From NCBI RefSeq assembly GCF_003340495.1, contig NZ_QASA01000001.1, forward strand, positions 5,270,001 to 5,334,000: a DNA stretch of 64,000 nt, in the 5' to 3' direction. This document shows positions 16,751 to 25,851 of this stretch, in pieces. Position 1 is the stretch's first letter. Every line of letters starts with the position of its first letter. Both the position numbers and the translations under genes were made by a program. The DNA comes from Adhaeribacter pallidiroseus (GTDB lineage Bacteria > Bacteroidota > Bacteroidia > Cytophagales > Hymenobacteraceae). The notes below the pieces were generated by a model. It was given only the letters and a program-made list of their open reading frames with translations, was not told the origin of the DNA and did not search any database.

Positions 16751-18361
16751 TTACTTTAATTGCTTTTTCATGCCTTTGATTACCTGCTGGGTTTCGGCTA
16801 TGCGTCTTTCCAAACCAGCGCGATATTGCCAGCCGCGGTATTGCGGATCGGTTTGGCGGGTTTTTAAATTTTTCTTAAGTTCTTTTAAGTACTGCTCACT
16901 TAATTTTAAATATTGAGGAGCGGTAACCGGGTTGTGAAAGTTTTTTCCATCTACCTGCACATAAACGGGCGTGGTATGAGCGGCTTGGGTAGGATTACCG
17001 TAAGCGCGAGCCGCCAACCAAATGCCTTGTTCCGCCGGAATATCCAGCGTTAAAGACAAATGATCTGGGGATTGCCCAGCGTCTGAGGGGGTAACCCGGC
17101 CTAAAACTCGGCCATGCCCGACAATTTCTAAACTTTGTAAAGGTACCTGAGCGGTGTGGCCGTACGCGTGAGCGGTGATGTGCAAAGTGGTGCCTTTACT
17201 TGCCTCTAACTTACTACCGGGTAGTTGATCGTTTACTGTAAACTGGAGCATAGGCCCGTTGGAAACAAACGTATGTCCGGCTGCCAGACCGGCTTTCCAG
17301 CTGTTATAAGTTAAGGGGCCATCCACGTAAGTATAAAAACGCACATTGCCCAAACGAGCCGAACGTTCCGGGGGACCTTTGTCGTGATCCTGCCCGCACC
17401 ACGGGAAATCGGAACCTGCTACGGCGGTTATGGGTATGCCTAAATCGAGCAAATGGTAGTAATGGTTCGTAATTAAAGGCTTATCCGAGGCACAGAATTG
17501 CAGCAGTTCCAGCACATCTATTTTCCCGCGTAAACCATCCAGGGTCAATCCGCGGTAGCCGTGAAAGGTCTCGGCCTGGTGCGCGTAGCCACCTAGTCCA
17601 CCCAATTCGCGGAGCTTGTCAAATACTTTATCGTAGTAATAATATTCTTTCCCAAACCGGACTTTATCGGAAGCGCCGATTCCTAAAGCGTGACCTAACT
17701 CCGGGGTGCGCGGATCTTCCTGGCCAGAGGTAAGCAAATAATCTTTTTTCTGATAAACGCCTTTTTCGCCCCAGGCATATTGCGGATAATACGTTTCCCA
17801 AAAATCGCCCATGCGCAGCATGACGCCTACGTGCACATCTTCGGCCTGGGTCCAGGTGAGTAGCAGGGAATCTTCGCGGGGCGAGCGCCGGATATGAATG
17901 TGATCGTCCGCGGAGTACCAGCCTTTTTCGGGCATGTTGATCCACCGTTTTAACTGGTAGGTTTGCTGCTGAACCTGTCCGGCTATTATCTGAATATCGT
18001 GCTGTTGTTCTACAAATTCCGGTCCTTTGGCCAATGTTAAATGGTAGGTACCCGGTGGCAAATCCAAGCTGAATTTACCCGCAACGTAAAAAGAACTATC
18101 GGGTTGATAGTCGTAGCCATCGGCATGGTCCCATACGCCGTACATTACCGCGGTGGCTTCTTTGGGTAAATTTTTAACGGCCCAACCATTCCGACTCAAG
18201 CGCACCCGAACCGGCATTAATTGATTTGTAGTAGCATCTATTACCTGTACTTCTAGGTAGCCGGTAGTTGGTTGTTGGGCGGATAGATTAATAGGCAGCA
18301 GCAAGACAAGTAGGATGACATTGAAATGTAATAACCTCGCTTTTGGCCTTATGTTGTGCAT
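16751..18361 (-). CDS. CehA/McbA family metallohydrolase (PHP-like), secreted
   Basis: This 536-residue protein uses the ATG at 18361. That start directly gives a signal peptide ending LSAQQ, and the upstream in-frame extension lies inside an inverted repeat. An N-terminal beta domain (about 25-145) precedes the metallohydrolase segment GWYSADDHIHIRRSPREDS, which supplies the metal-binding His pair. Further family marks are GYAHQAETFHGYRG, TAVAGSDFPW and SNGPML near the end. CehA/McbA enzymes hydrolyse phosphoesters or carbamates, but many members are uncharacterised. It is probably periplasmic. The specific substrate is not predictable. Confidence 0.85.
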   Translation of the reverse strand: MHNIRPKARLLHFNVILLVLLLPINLSAQQPTTGYLEVQVIDATTNQLMPVRVRLSRNGWAVKNLPKEATAVMYGVWDHADGYDYQPDSSFYVAGKFSLDLPPGTYHLTLAKGPEFVEQQHDIQIIAGQVQQQTYQLKRWINMPEKGWYSADDHIHIRRSPREDSLLLTWTQAEDVHVGVMLRMGDFWETYYPQYAWGEKGVYQKKDYLLTSGQEDPRTPELGHALGIGASDKVRFGKEYYYYDKVFDKLRELGGLGGYAHQAETFHGYRGLTLDGLRGKIDVLELLQFCASDKPLITNHYYHLLDLGIPITAVAGSDFPWCGQDHDKGPPERSARLGNVRFYTYVDGPLTYNSWKAGLAAGHTFVSNGPMLQFTVNDQLPGSKLEASKGTTLHITAHAYGHTAQVPLQSLEIVGHGRVLGRVTPSDAGQSPDHLSLTLDIPAEQGIWLAARAYGNPTQAAHTTPVYVQVDGKNFHNPVTAPQYLKLSEQYLKELKKNLKTRQTDPQYRGWQYRAGLERRIAETQQVIKGMKKQLK

Positions 18362-18390
18362 TTGAATTATTGTCAGAACCTGGAGGATGT

Positions 18391-18708
18391 CTGAATCGCA
18401 GATTTTCGCGGATTTCACGGATTACGCAGATTAATTTATCAAGAGTAAGATGGATAGAATTAGAACATAGATTACTTGAATAGCGCTTAACAGTATTAAT
18501 AAAAAGCTCCCCTCCTAAGCTTAGGAGGGACAGAGGTGGTTAATTTTCCGGAAGAAGCGTTTTCTCAAAAGCATGAAAACCGTTCCGAATTCATCTTGCG
18601 CTTCCAAATCATCCATTCTCTAATTTACCCATCATCCAGTTAATCTTTTAATCAAGGTTCCGACAATAATCTGCGTAATCCGTGAAATCCGTTTAATCCG
18701 CGATTCAG
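18391..18708. repeat. Inverted-repeat cassette, 44-bp arms around 230 bp
   Basis: The left arm 18391-18434 and right arm 18665-18708 are near-identical inverted copies built on GGATTTCACGGATTACGCAG. The interior holds a fragment of another dispersed repeat (CCCCTCCTAAGCTTAGGAGGG region, 18506-18540) and an 8-nt-phased tract (18604-18657). The right arm contains the TGA stop of the ABC transporter gene (18705-18707). No transposase is encoded. It could be a MITE-like element or a long hairpin transcript end. Confidence 0.7.
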
Positions 18709-20489
18709 ATAGCTAAAGCGGGCTTTTCTGCTGCTTCGTGCCGTTCGCCGATTTGCTGGCGCCACATGGCGTAATACAAACCTTTTTGCTGGAGTAACTC
18801 CAGGTGTTTGCCCGATTCGGCAATTTTACCGCGTTCCAATACGTAAATGCAATCGGCGTGCAGTACCGTAGATAGGCGGTGGGCAATTAAAATGGTAATG
18901 TGGTTGGCGCTCAACGAAACATCGCGGACCGTTTTACTGATTTCTTCTTCGGTTAAAGAATCCAGGGCCGAAGTTGCTTCATCGAAAACCAGCAAAGTAG
19001 GGTTGCGCAATAAAGCCCGGGCAATACTTAAGCGTTGCTTTTCCCCGCCCGAAACTTTTACGCCCCCTTCGCCAATTACGGTGTCCAGGCCTTTATCGGC
19101 GCGGGCCAGTAACGTATGGCAGGCGGCTTTCCGGAGGGCTTCCAGACATTCGGTATCAGTGGCATCCGGTGCCACAAACAATAAATTTTCGCGGATGGTA
19201 CCGGCAAATAATTGGGTATCCTGGGTAACAAAGCCTATCTGTTCGCGCAGACTATCCAGGTCCAGTTCATTGCCCGGTACGTTGTTGTACAAAATGCGGC
19301 CTTGCTCCGGTTTGTACAGGCCCACCAGCAATTTTACCAAGGTAGTTTTCCCGGAACCCGACGGGCCCACAAAAGCAATGGTTTCGCCTAAGCGGGTTTT
19401 AAAAGAAATGCCATCCAAGGCCCGGTTGGCTGCTGTCTGGTGTTTAAAGTTAACTTTCTCGAAGGCCAGCGTTTGAATAATGGGTAGCGTAACCGGATGA
19501 GCCGGCTTTACTTCTTTGGGAGTATCTAATATTTTTTGAAAATTATCCAGCGAAACTTCGGTTTCGCGGTAAATATTAATGATGTTACCCAACTCCTGCA
19601 ACGGCCCGAAAATAAAGAACGAGTAAATAAACATGGAAATAAAATCGCCTACGGTAATGCGGTTCGTAAACACCAGATACAGCATGAGCAGCAAAATAAC
19701 GTTGCGCAGTAAGTTTACGCAGGTGCCCTGCACAAAGCTTAAACTCCGGATGTATTTTACTTTTTTAAGTTCTAATTTTAAAATTTTATCGGTGGTGTTA
19801 TTTAATCGTACGGTTTCCTGTTGGGCTAAGCCTAAACTTTTTACCAGCTCAATGTTGCGCAGCGATTCGGTAGTAGCTCCAGCCAGCGCGGTTGTTTCGG
19901 CCACAATGGTTTTCTGGATTACCTTAATTTTTTTACTCAGTACTGAGCTTAAAATACCCAGAATTGGCACCGCCGAAAAATAAACCGGCGCAATGACCCA
20001 ATACACGTTAACGGCATACACCACCACGAAAATAATCCCGATTAAGGAAGTAAATAGCACGTTAATGGCGTTGGAAATCAGCTTTTCGACGTCGATGCGT
20101 ACTTTTTGCAGTTTGCCCAAGGTTTCGCCGCTGCGCTGGTCTTCGAACACAGAATAAGGTAAATCCAGGGAATGGCGCAAACCGTCGGAGTAAATCTGGG
20201 CACCCAGTCGCTGGGTAATTACGTTCACGTAGTAATCCTGAAAAGCTTTGGCAATCCGGGACACCATGGCGACGCCCATCGCCAGTAAAATTAAGGTACC
20301 GGCTCCTTTAAAGAACTCCGGGGTCGATAATTTTAATTTTTTAGTAACCGCCGCGGTGGCGTAATCATCAATGATTTTCCGGAGAATAAGCGGGTCCAGA
20401 AGCGAAAAAGTTTGGTTAATGGCCGCCAGCAACAAGGCCAGAAAGACTAACCACTTATATTGTTTTAAATATTCAAAGAGCAGTTTCAT
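18705..20489 (-). CDS. ABC transporter, fused permease/ATPase (exporter type)
   Basis: This 594-residue half-transporter has six N-terminal membrane segments (about 1-320) and a C-terminal ATPase. Walker A is GPSGSGKTT, the signature is VSGGEKQRLS, Walker B is LLVFDEATSALDS, and the switch His is in LIAHRLS. The order is typical of MsbA/LmrA-like lipid or drug exporters that work as homodimers in the inner membrane. It is monocistronic. Its stop codon lies within the arm of an inverted-repeat element, so the last residues (KPALAI) may have been altered by that insertion. Confidence 0.93.
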   Translation of the reverse strand: MKLLFEYLKQYKWLVFLALLLAAINQTFSLLDPLILRKIIDDYATAAVTKKLKLSTPEFFKGAGTLILLAMGVAMVSRIAKAFQDYYVNVITQRLGAQIYSDGLRHSLDLPYSVFEDQRSGETLGKLQKVRIDVEKLISNAINVLFTSLIGIIFVVVYAVNVYWVIAPVYFSAVPILGILSSVLSKKIKVIQKTIVAETTALAGATTESLRNIELVKSLGLAQQETVRLNNTTDKILKLELKKVKYIRSLSFVQGTCVNLLRNVILLLMLYLVFTNRITVGDFISMFIYSFFIFGPLQELGNIINIYRETEVSLDNFQKILDTPKEVKPAHPVTLPIIQTLAFEKVNFKHQTAANRALDGISFKTRLGETIAFVGPSGSGKTTLVKLLVGLYKPEQGRILYNNVPGNELDLDSLREQIGFVTQDTQLFAGTIRENLLFVAPDATDTECLEALRKAACHTLLARADKGLDTVIGEGGVKVSGGEKQRLSIARALLRNPTLLVFDEATSALDSLTEEEISKTVRDVSLSANHITILIAHRLSTVLHADCIYVLERGKIAESGKHLELLQQKGLYYAMWRQQIGERHEAAEKPALAI

Positions 20490-20672
20490 ACGGAAAGATT
20501 AAGGCGGAAAAGGTATTAATTATAAGTAACCAGCACCTTCTGTAATTTGTTATCGACACCCGAAAGTTCTTCATTAGTCTCTAAATTGAATGTTAAAGCT
20601 AACGAGTTGACTTTCAAACCAGGATAAAATTTAAAAAGAACGGTAAGTTTATTTTGGTGTCGGTAATTTACT

Positions 20673-20680
20673 TAAATTGG
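20673..20680 (+). promoter_or_regulatory. Candidate -7 box for the carboxylesterase gene
   Basis: TAAATTGG is close to TAnnTTTG and is preceded by TTTTG at 20652-20656, with 16 nt between, near the expected Bacteroidota -33/-7 spacing. The ATG at 20773 is about 90 nt downstream. Confidence 0.3.
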
Positions 20681-20772
20681 AGGTTATAAAAAACGGAATC
20701 ACTCTGGCGAGTGGTTCTCTTTGCCTTTTTCTACTGAACATTCATCTTAACGCATCTAAATTTTTAAAATTC

Positions 20773-22437
20773 ATGGCAAATAACCGTAGAAGTTTCCTGC
20801 AAAAGCTTGGGTTAGGCACTACCGCCTTAGGTCTGAGTTCTGCTTTTTCGTTGCCCACGTTGGCAGGTTCCGCGAAAGCAAAAAAGGAGGAAGAAGAACA
20901 AATTTTGTATATCGGCGAAAAAATCGCGATTGCCAATACGGCTTATGGCAAAGTAAGGGGTTTTAAACTCAGAGGCATTTACACTTATCTGGGCATTCCG
21001 TACGGTGCCGATACTTCCGGTGAAAACCGGTTTATGCCGCCCAAAAAACCAAACCCTTGGACCGAGGTAAAGCCCGCTATCTGGTGGGGCAATACCGCGC
21101 CGCAAAACATGGAAAAGCGCTACGCCGACCCGGTAAGTTCGTTTATCGACCACTGGAACTACGACGATGTGAGCGAAGATTGTTTGCGCCTGAACGTATG
21201 GACACCCGCAATCGCTGACGGTAAAAAACGGCCGGTAATCGTGTGGTTGCACGGTGGCGGGTATACCAACGGCAACGCCATTGAGCAAGACGGTTACCAC
21301 GGCGAAAATATCAGCCGCCGCGGTGATGTGGTGTATGTTTCGATTAATCACCGTTTGGGGCCGATGGGCTTTGCCAACTTTGCCGGCGCTAATGCTGCCA
21401 AGTACGCGGCCTCGGGTAACGTGGGTATGCTGGATTGCGTAGCGGCCCTGGAATGGGTAAAAGCCAATATCACCAACTTTGGCGGCGACCCGGGCAGTGT
21501 TACCATTATTGGCCAGTCGGGTGGTGGCGGTAAGGTGTGTACTTTAATGGCCATGCCTTCGGCGAAAGGCTTATTTCATAAAGGCGTAGCCTTGAGTGGC
21601 GCAACTTTAAAAGTTACCGAAAAAGAAACATCCGAAAAACTAGGGGCTTATATATTACAGGAAGCCGGTTTAACCAACGACCAGGTTGATAAACTACAAA
21701 CGCTGCCCTGGAAAGAATACTACGAAATAGCCACCCGGGCCAGTAAAAAATTAGCCGACGAAATGAAAGCCGCTGGTAAGCGAGGCGGTGGCTGGGCACC
21801 GGTAGCCGATGGTAATTTCCTAACGCAACATCCTTTCGATCCGGTAGCCTCTCCCCTGTCCGCGGATGTTCCGTTAATACTGTGTTCTACACTGAATGAG
21901 TCGTCGCCGAGCCGCTCCGATGCTTCGCTGGAAAACATTACCCTGGATGCTGTAAAAGAAAAAGTAAAAGACCGGTTTGGCGAAAATGCCAGCAAAGTAA
22001 TCGATTCGTATGCCAAAGCTTTCCCCGAAAGAAAACCCATTGAAATCTGGTCGATGGCGGTGAGTAACCGGCAGAATGTAGTAACCCTGGCTAATGCGAA
22101 ATCGAAGCAAAAAGCGCCGGTGTACGTGGCCTGGTTTGGCTGGCAACCACCCTTATTCGATAACCGCATGCGCGCCTTCCATTGCAGCGATATCAGCTTC
22201 TGGTTTTACAATACCGATTTAATGTATACGCATACGGGCGGCGGTTCGCGCCCTCGAAAACTTTCGGCTAAAATGGCGGACTCTTTTTTAAAATTTGCTC
22301 GTACCGGCAACCCGAATGGCGGCGGTTTACCTACCTGGCCCCGTTACACTCCCGAAAATGGCGAAACCATGTTCCTGGATGATGTGCCCGTGATTAAAAA
22401 CGACCCCGACCGCGAAGCGCGCAAAGCTTTGGCCTAA
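20773..22437 (+). CDS. Type-B carboxylesterase/lipase family protein
   Basis: With the ATG at 20773 the product is 554 residues and opens with a Tat-like leader (NRRSFLQKLGLG plus a hydrophobic stretch). This start is preferred over the in-frame TTG at 20677. Hallmarks are HGGGYTNG (160-167, oxyanion hole), the nucleophile elbow GQSGGGG with Ser249, and a late FHCSDISFWF segment that carries the catalytic His. The family includes p-nitrobenzyl esterase; the elbow is usually GESAGG, so GQSGGG is a mild variant. It is probably exported and cleaves carboxylic esters of unknown identity. Confidence 0.9.
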   Translation: MANNRRSFLQKLGLGTTALGLSSAFSLPTLAGSAKAKKEEEEQILYIGEKIAIANTAYGKVRGFKLRGIYTYLGIPYGADTSGENRFMPPKKPNPWTEVKPAIWWGNTAPQNMEKRYADPVSSFIDHWNYDDVSEDCLRLNVWTPAIADGKKRPVIVWLHGGGYTNGNAIEQDGYHGENISRRGDVVYVSINHRLGPMGFANFAGANAAKYAASGNVGMLDCVAALEWVKANITNFGGDPGSVTIIGQSGGGGKVCTLMAMPSAKGLFHKGVALSGATLKVTEKETSEKLGAYILQEAGLTNDQVDKLQTLPWKEYYEIATRASKKLADEMKAAGKRGGGWAPVADGNFLTQHPFDPVASPLSADVPLILCSTLNESSPSRSDASLENITLDAVKEKVKDRFGENASKVIDSYAKAFPERKPIEIWSMAVSNRQNVVTLANAKSKQKAPVYVAWFGWQPPLFDNRMRAFHCSDISFWFYNTDLMYTHTGGGSRPRKLSAKMADSFLKFARTGNPNGGGLPTWPRYTPENGETMFLDDVPVIKNDPDREARKALA

Positions 22438-22705
22438 TTTTTAAAAATTCTTAGTTAAGGGTAGAGCTCGCATAAGTGGTCTCTACCCTTTTAGTGGAAT
22501 GCCAATCTTCTGGCTAATGTCATGGAGTTACACTAATTGAAGGAAAAGTCCCCTTGGAATGGGGTTGGGGATGATGGGCAGTGGTTGAGTAAAATTTTAA
22601 AGCATTTAATTCCTTAGCAAAAACATTGATCTTCTGATTGACGAAATTCAGCTAGTACTTTATTAGCCTCTTAAAAAAATTTAAAAATTCTATCTGCCAG
22701 CCGAT

Positions 22706-23722
22706 CTACTGCTTGCCATATTTCTGCAAGGCCGCTTTAAAATAACGGCCCTGGCGGGTAGGGGTAAATTTCCAGTCGCTAAACAACATAGGGGCCCATT
22801 GCGGATCAAAAACCCAAACGGTATAAGAAATACCATTGGCATCGGCGTACTTGGTAATAGCATCGCCGTACGATTCATCGCTAATAACCGGCACGTGCGC
22901 GCCTTTATCATCGGGGCCGCAAAAGCCGATTTCGGTTAAAATTACCGGGTATTTTTTGGCCACGTTGCCCCAGTCCAAAGCCCATTGGGGTTCCCAGGGC
23001 TTTTCGCGTTTCATAGGGTACGGATGACTGACGTAGGCAATGCCTTGCGCATTTATAGGATCTTGGTAAACCGGAGTAAGATCATAGGCCCAATTAAACC
23101 CGGCTACTAAAGGTACCGCCTGCGAACCGTTGGCCCGGATAATCACGATTAGTTCTTCCATGATCTCTTTCCATTGCGGCCAGGTGCAGGTACCGGCTTG
23201 TCCGCCCATTACGGTAGGTTCGTTAAACAGTTCAAATAGCGCTACGGTGGTATTGCCTTTGTAATGTTTGGCTATGGTGCGCCAGAACTCGAGCGTTTCT
23301 TTTCTGGTAGTTTCGTACATGGGGTTTTGGTACAATTCCGAGCGCAGATTGCCGATGCTGTGCCAATCAATAATCACGTACAAGCCTAATTCGGTAGCCC
23401 ACTGTACGCCCTGGTCGAGTAGTTTGATATAATTCTGTTCTCCTTGTTTGCGCCAGGCATTCGGGTGAACCGGGAACCGCACCACATTGGCGCCCCAGCT
23501 TTTCATTGCTTCAAAATATTCTTTGTTCCAGTGACCGTCGCGTTGTAGTTTGTCGGGGTCGCTGGTATCCAGGCCTCTGAAAACAATGGGTTTATTGCCG
23601 GCCGTTACAAACTTATTGCCTTGCACACTTACCAGTGGCAAGGTAGCAGCGGTTTGCGCAAAAGAAAAATTCCCGGTCAGCAGCAGGCCAACCAGCATAA
23701 TCAAAGAAATCTTTTTAATCAT
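22706..23722 (-). CDS. Glycoside hydrolase family 5 (cellulase/mannanase-like)
   Basis: This 338-residue exported enzyme has a signal peptide (MIKKISLIMLVGLLLTGNFSFAQ). The TIM-barrel GH5 marks are VVRFPVHP, the acid/base FELFNEP (Asn167-Glu168-Pro169) and the nucleophile strand ILTEIGF with Glu264. A conserved His-Pro pair appears in SHPYPM. It would hydrolyse a beta-1,4-linked polysaccharide; the subfamily and substrate are unassigned. There is no T9SS signal or binding module, suggesting periplasmic action. It is one of several hydrolases in this part of the window. Confidence 0.92.
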   Translation of the reverse strand: MIKKISLIMLVGLLLTGNFSFAQTAATLPLVSVQGNKFVTAGNKPIVFRGLDTSDPDKLQRDGHWNKEYFEAMKSWGANVVRFPVHPNAWRKQGEQNYIKLLDQGVQWATELGLYVIIDWHSIGNLRSELYQNPMYETTRKETLEFWRTIAKHYKGNTTVALFELFNEPTVMGGQAGTCTWPQWKEIMEELIVIIRANGSQAVPLVAGFNWAYDLTPVYQDPINAQGIAYVSHPYPMKREKPWEPQWALDWGNVAKKYPVILTEIGFCGPDDKGAHVPVISDESYGDAITKYADANGISYTVWVFDPQWAPMLFSDWKFTPTRQGRYFKAALQKYGKQ

Positions 23723-23875
23723 TGGTAGTCGGGGAAAGTATTTAAACCGGAAGATAACACGAAAAAGATTGCTAAGGTAGTTGAATGAAAAATAATAGAG
23801 GATGTTTTGCCTACCGGTTTAAACCAGGTAAAACAAATCCGGGCGAAAGGAAAAATTTTAAAATTTCAGCAAAAG

Positions 23876-23910
23876 CAAAGGGCTGCTCCGAGTTAAGAAG
23901 CAGCCCTTTG
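23876..23910 (-). terminator. Hairpin terminator after the DinB-family gene
   Basis: CAAAGGGCTGCT (23876-23887) pairs perfectly with AGCAGCCCTTTG (23899-23910). On the minus strand it lies just after the DinB-family stop and is followed by a modest T-rich stretch. It could also act for the opposite direction, where TTGTTATTTTTTT follows. Confidence 0.65.
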
Positions 23911-23932
23911 TTGTTATTTTTTTACTCTCTGG

Positions 23933-24448
23933 TTAGAAGTTCATTTCGTCGGCACTCGGGCCGTAACTGCCCGGAATGGGAATGTTTAACAAGCGCAGGT
24001 AAACGCCCATCTGCGCCCGGTGGTGGATAAGCTGGCTGAGCGCATGCCGGATAACTTCGTATTTGGTGTAAACGGCGAAAATTTGTTCTCCGTCGCGCAA
24101 AGTCCAGGTAGGCAATAAATCTTCTTCGGAAGCTTTACTTAAAGATTCGGTACCTACGGCAATAGATTCTTCTAAAAGCTGCATCAACTCGGCCGTATTG
24201 TTTATTTTTTTTGGATTGTATGGTTGCGCACTAAAATCCAGTTCCTCGGTGTTCAAAGCCATGGTTATCCAGGAAGGTAATTCGGCAATGTGCGTAGCCA
24301 GTTGCCGGATGGTCATGCTTTTTTCGTGCGGTTGCCAGTCGTACTTGTCGTCGGGGATGCGGGACAGCATTTTACGGGTAGTTTCAGCTTCCTGCGCCAG
24401 TTCTTTGGGTAGTAAATCGAGTACGGACAACGTTTGTGTTTCAGCCAT
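23933..24448 (-). CDS. DinB family protein
   Basis: This 171-residue four-helix-bundle protein matches the DinB/YfiT-like metalloenzyme superfamily. The N-terminal helix includes TRKMLSRIPDDKYDWQPHEKSM, followed by LATHIAELPSW, which contains a typical metal-ligand His. HALSQLIHHRAQMGVYLRLL contributes the other His ligands. Family members include thiol-dependent transferases, and DNA damage links exist only for some. It is monocistronic with a terminator of its own. The specific activity is unknown. Confidence 0.88.
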   Translation of the reverse strand: MAETQTLSVLDLLPKELAQEAETTRKMLSRIPDDKYDWQPHEKSMTIRQLATHIAELPSWITMALNTEELDFSAQPYNPKKINNTAELMQLLEESIAVGTESLSKASEEDLLPTWTLRDGEQIFAVYTKYEVIRHALSQLIHHRAQMGVYLRLLNIPIPGSYGPSADEMNF

Positions 24449-24650
24449 AGTTTTTAAATTTTAGTAGAGTTGTTAGGTACTACAAATAACCACAGCACCA
24501 CTGACAACCCTATGGCAGTGTATTTTTTAAATTTTTATTTTTTTTGAATTTTTAATAACCTGACTACCTACCCGAGCTTATCTGTGCGCGATTACCTGAA
24601 TTGTTACTTACCACAACTCCTGTATCAATTTTACTGCCCGGTATTTAACG

Positions 24651-24691
24651 GCAAACGCCTAACTACTTTATGGTTGTAGTTAGGCGTTTGC
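24651..24691. terminator. 16-bp perfect hairpin downstream of the DUF6265 gene
   Basis: GCAAACGCCTAACTAC (24651-24666) pairs perfectly with GTAGTTAGGCGTTTGC (24676-24691) around a 9-nt loop. It lies 3' of the minus-strand DUF6265 gene. A short T-run follows only on the plus strand, so its direction as a terminator is uncertain. Confidence 0.55.
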
Positions 24692-24722
24692 TTTTGAATA
24701 ATTTAAATATTGTAAGAAGTAC

Positions 24723-25229
24723 TTATTTAGTGCGGTTGAATACGAATAAATCTTTAAACACCCATTTGCCATCTTGCTGGTTACCGCGGGCAATCACAAA
24801 CTGATTGGCCGAACGCTTTTCGTATAATATCCGGAGATCTTCGCCTTCTTTCTGAAAAATAGCTTTGTCTTTGCTGGCTTCCACAAAATTATAGCGGTCT
24901 TGTTTGTCCTTTTCTTCGTGGCCAATTAAGCCGGGGGCAAAATGCTTTACCAGCGACACTAAACCTTGCGGCGTTTGCTCGTAAACAAGTATTTCGTACA
25001 TGTCGGCTTTGCCACCTTTCATCATGCGCATAGAACCCATAATGTTGCCATTCTCCGGTGCTACCCACACGCCATCAATGCTTCTGCCATCCGCGGTAGT
25101 CGCTTTCCAGTTACCCTGAATAAAGCTTACATCGGCTACGGAGCCGCCTTTAGGTTGGCTTTGAGCATACACTTGCGGCAATAACCCCGCGAAAACAAAA
25201 AAGAATAACAAGGCATACATGCGTTTCAT
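24723..25229 (-). CDS. DUF6265 domain protein, exported
   Basis: This 168-residue protein has a signal peptide ending VYAQ. The mature part has the DUF6265 pattern: FIQGNWKATTADGRSIDGVW, then GNIMGSMRMMKGGKADMYEIL, then a C-terminal series of beta strands. The fold is probably a lipocalin-like beta-barrel in the periplasm. No enzymatic function is established for the family. It is monocistronic, followed by a strong hairpin. Confidence 0.82.
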   Translation of the reverse strand: MKRMYALLFFFVFAGLLPQVYAQSQPKGGSVADVSFIQGNWKATTADGRSIDGVWVAPENGNIMGSMRMMKGGKADMYEILVYEQTPQGLVSLVKHFAPGLIGHEEKDKQDRYNFVEASKDKAIFQKEGEDLRILYEKRSANQFVIARGNQQDGKWVFKDLFVFNRTK

Positions 25230-25441
25230 AGAAGCAGAAGTTTGGTTAAATTTTAAAAATTTAAATATATAAAATGGTTTTAATTGCCTGTGGATATTAA
25301 AATAATTCAGTATGAGAGTTTATTTAATTAACTATGGTGCGGATTTTTTCCGTGCTTTACAATACAGAAAAAGTTTTCGTTCGCATAGCATTGGCTGAGG
25401 CTTTGGTCTCTGAGTGAAGTTGTTTCATTGCTTAAGTATTT

Positions 25442-25522
25442 GTTCTTTTTGTCTTGATACAAAAAGAACCAACGAAAATCAAGACGCTAAAAACTCGCGG
25501 AACAACAGAACAGTTTAGCGTC
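25442..25522. repeat. Nested, mutually exclusive hairpin element
   Basis: GTTCTTTTTGT (25442-25452) pairs with ACAAAAAGAAC (25459-25469). The overlapping GTCTTGAT (25451-25458) can instead pair with ATCAAGAC (25478-25485). GACGCTAAA (25483-25491) pairs with TTTAGCGTC (25514-25522). It resembles a repeat I recall from several Cytophagales genomes; this has not been searched. Confidence 0.5.
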
Positions 25523-25605
25523 GTCTTTTGCACCTGGCTTAGGCTGTTAGTTGCATAGCTAACAAAATTTAAAAAATTAAAAATATTAGCGTAAAATAAA
25601 AAGTA

Positions 25606-25661
25606 GTCATTCAGGAGGAACCTATTTCGCTACGAAGCGGAATAGGTTCCTCCTGAATGAC
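25606..25661. repeat. 56-nt near-perfect palindromic hairpin
   Basis: GTCATTCAGGAGGAACCTAT and the six bases that follow form a 26-bp stem with the mirror half ending at 25661, with one G-T wobble and a 4-nt loop (25632-25635). There is no T-run. It looks like a REP-type palindromic unit. Confidence 0.7.
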
Positions 25662-25697
25662 TCTGAATAAATTATGTTATTTTAAATTTATATCTAT

Positions 25698-25838
25698 CGC
25701 GAGCGTCCACGCTCGTGATGCTTATCGTCCGACCTCTGGCCGATTGAAACTTGCCGGCGGCTATGCTTTTAAGAAAGGTTAATCCGTTTGCCCGGCCAGA
25801 GGCCTTCCGCATGGTAGCCACGAGCGAAGACGCTCGCG
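25698..25838. repeat. Inverted repeat whose arms are themselves hairpins
   Basis: The arm 25698-25717 (CGCGAGCGTCCACGCTCGTG) is inverted at 25819-25838. Each arm folds on itself through CGAGCGT/ACGCTCG-type stems. An inner pair, CCTCTGGCCG (25733-25742) with CGGCCAGAGG (25793-25802), extends the symmetry. There is no coding capacity. Confidence 0.6.
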
Positions 25839-25851
25839 GCGGCAGCATTTT

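Noticed and set aside
18847-19476. 209-codon plus-strand open frame inside the ABC transporter gene
   Set aside because: It lies fully within the ATPase domain gene, which has all motifs on the minus strand; the frame is Ser/Arg-rich as expected of antisense.
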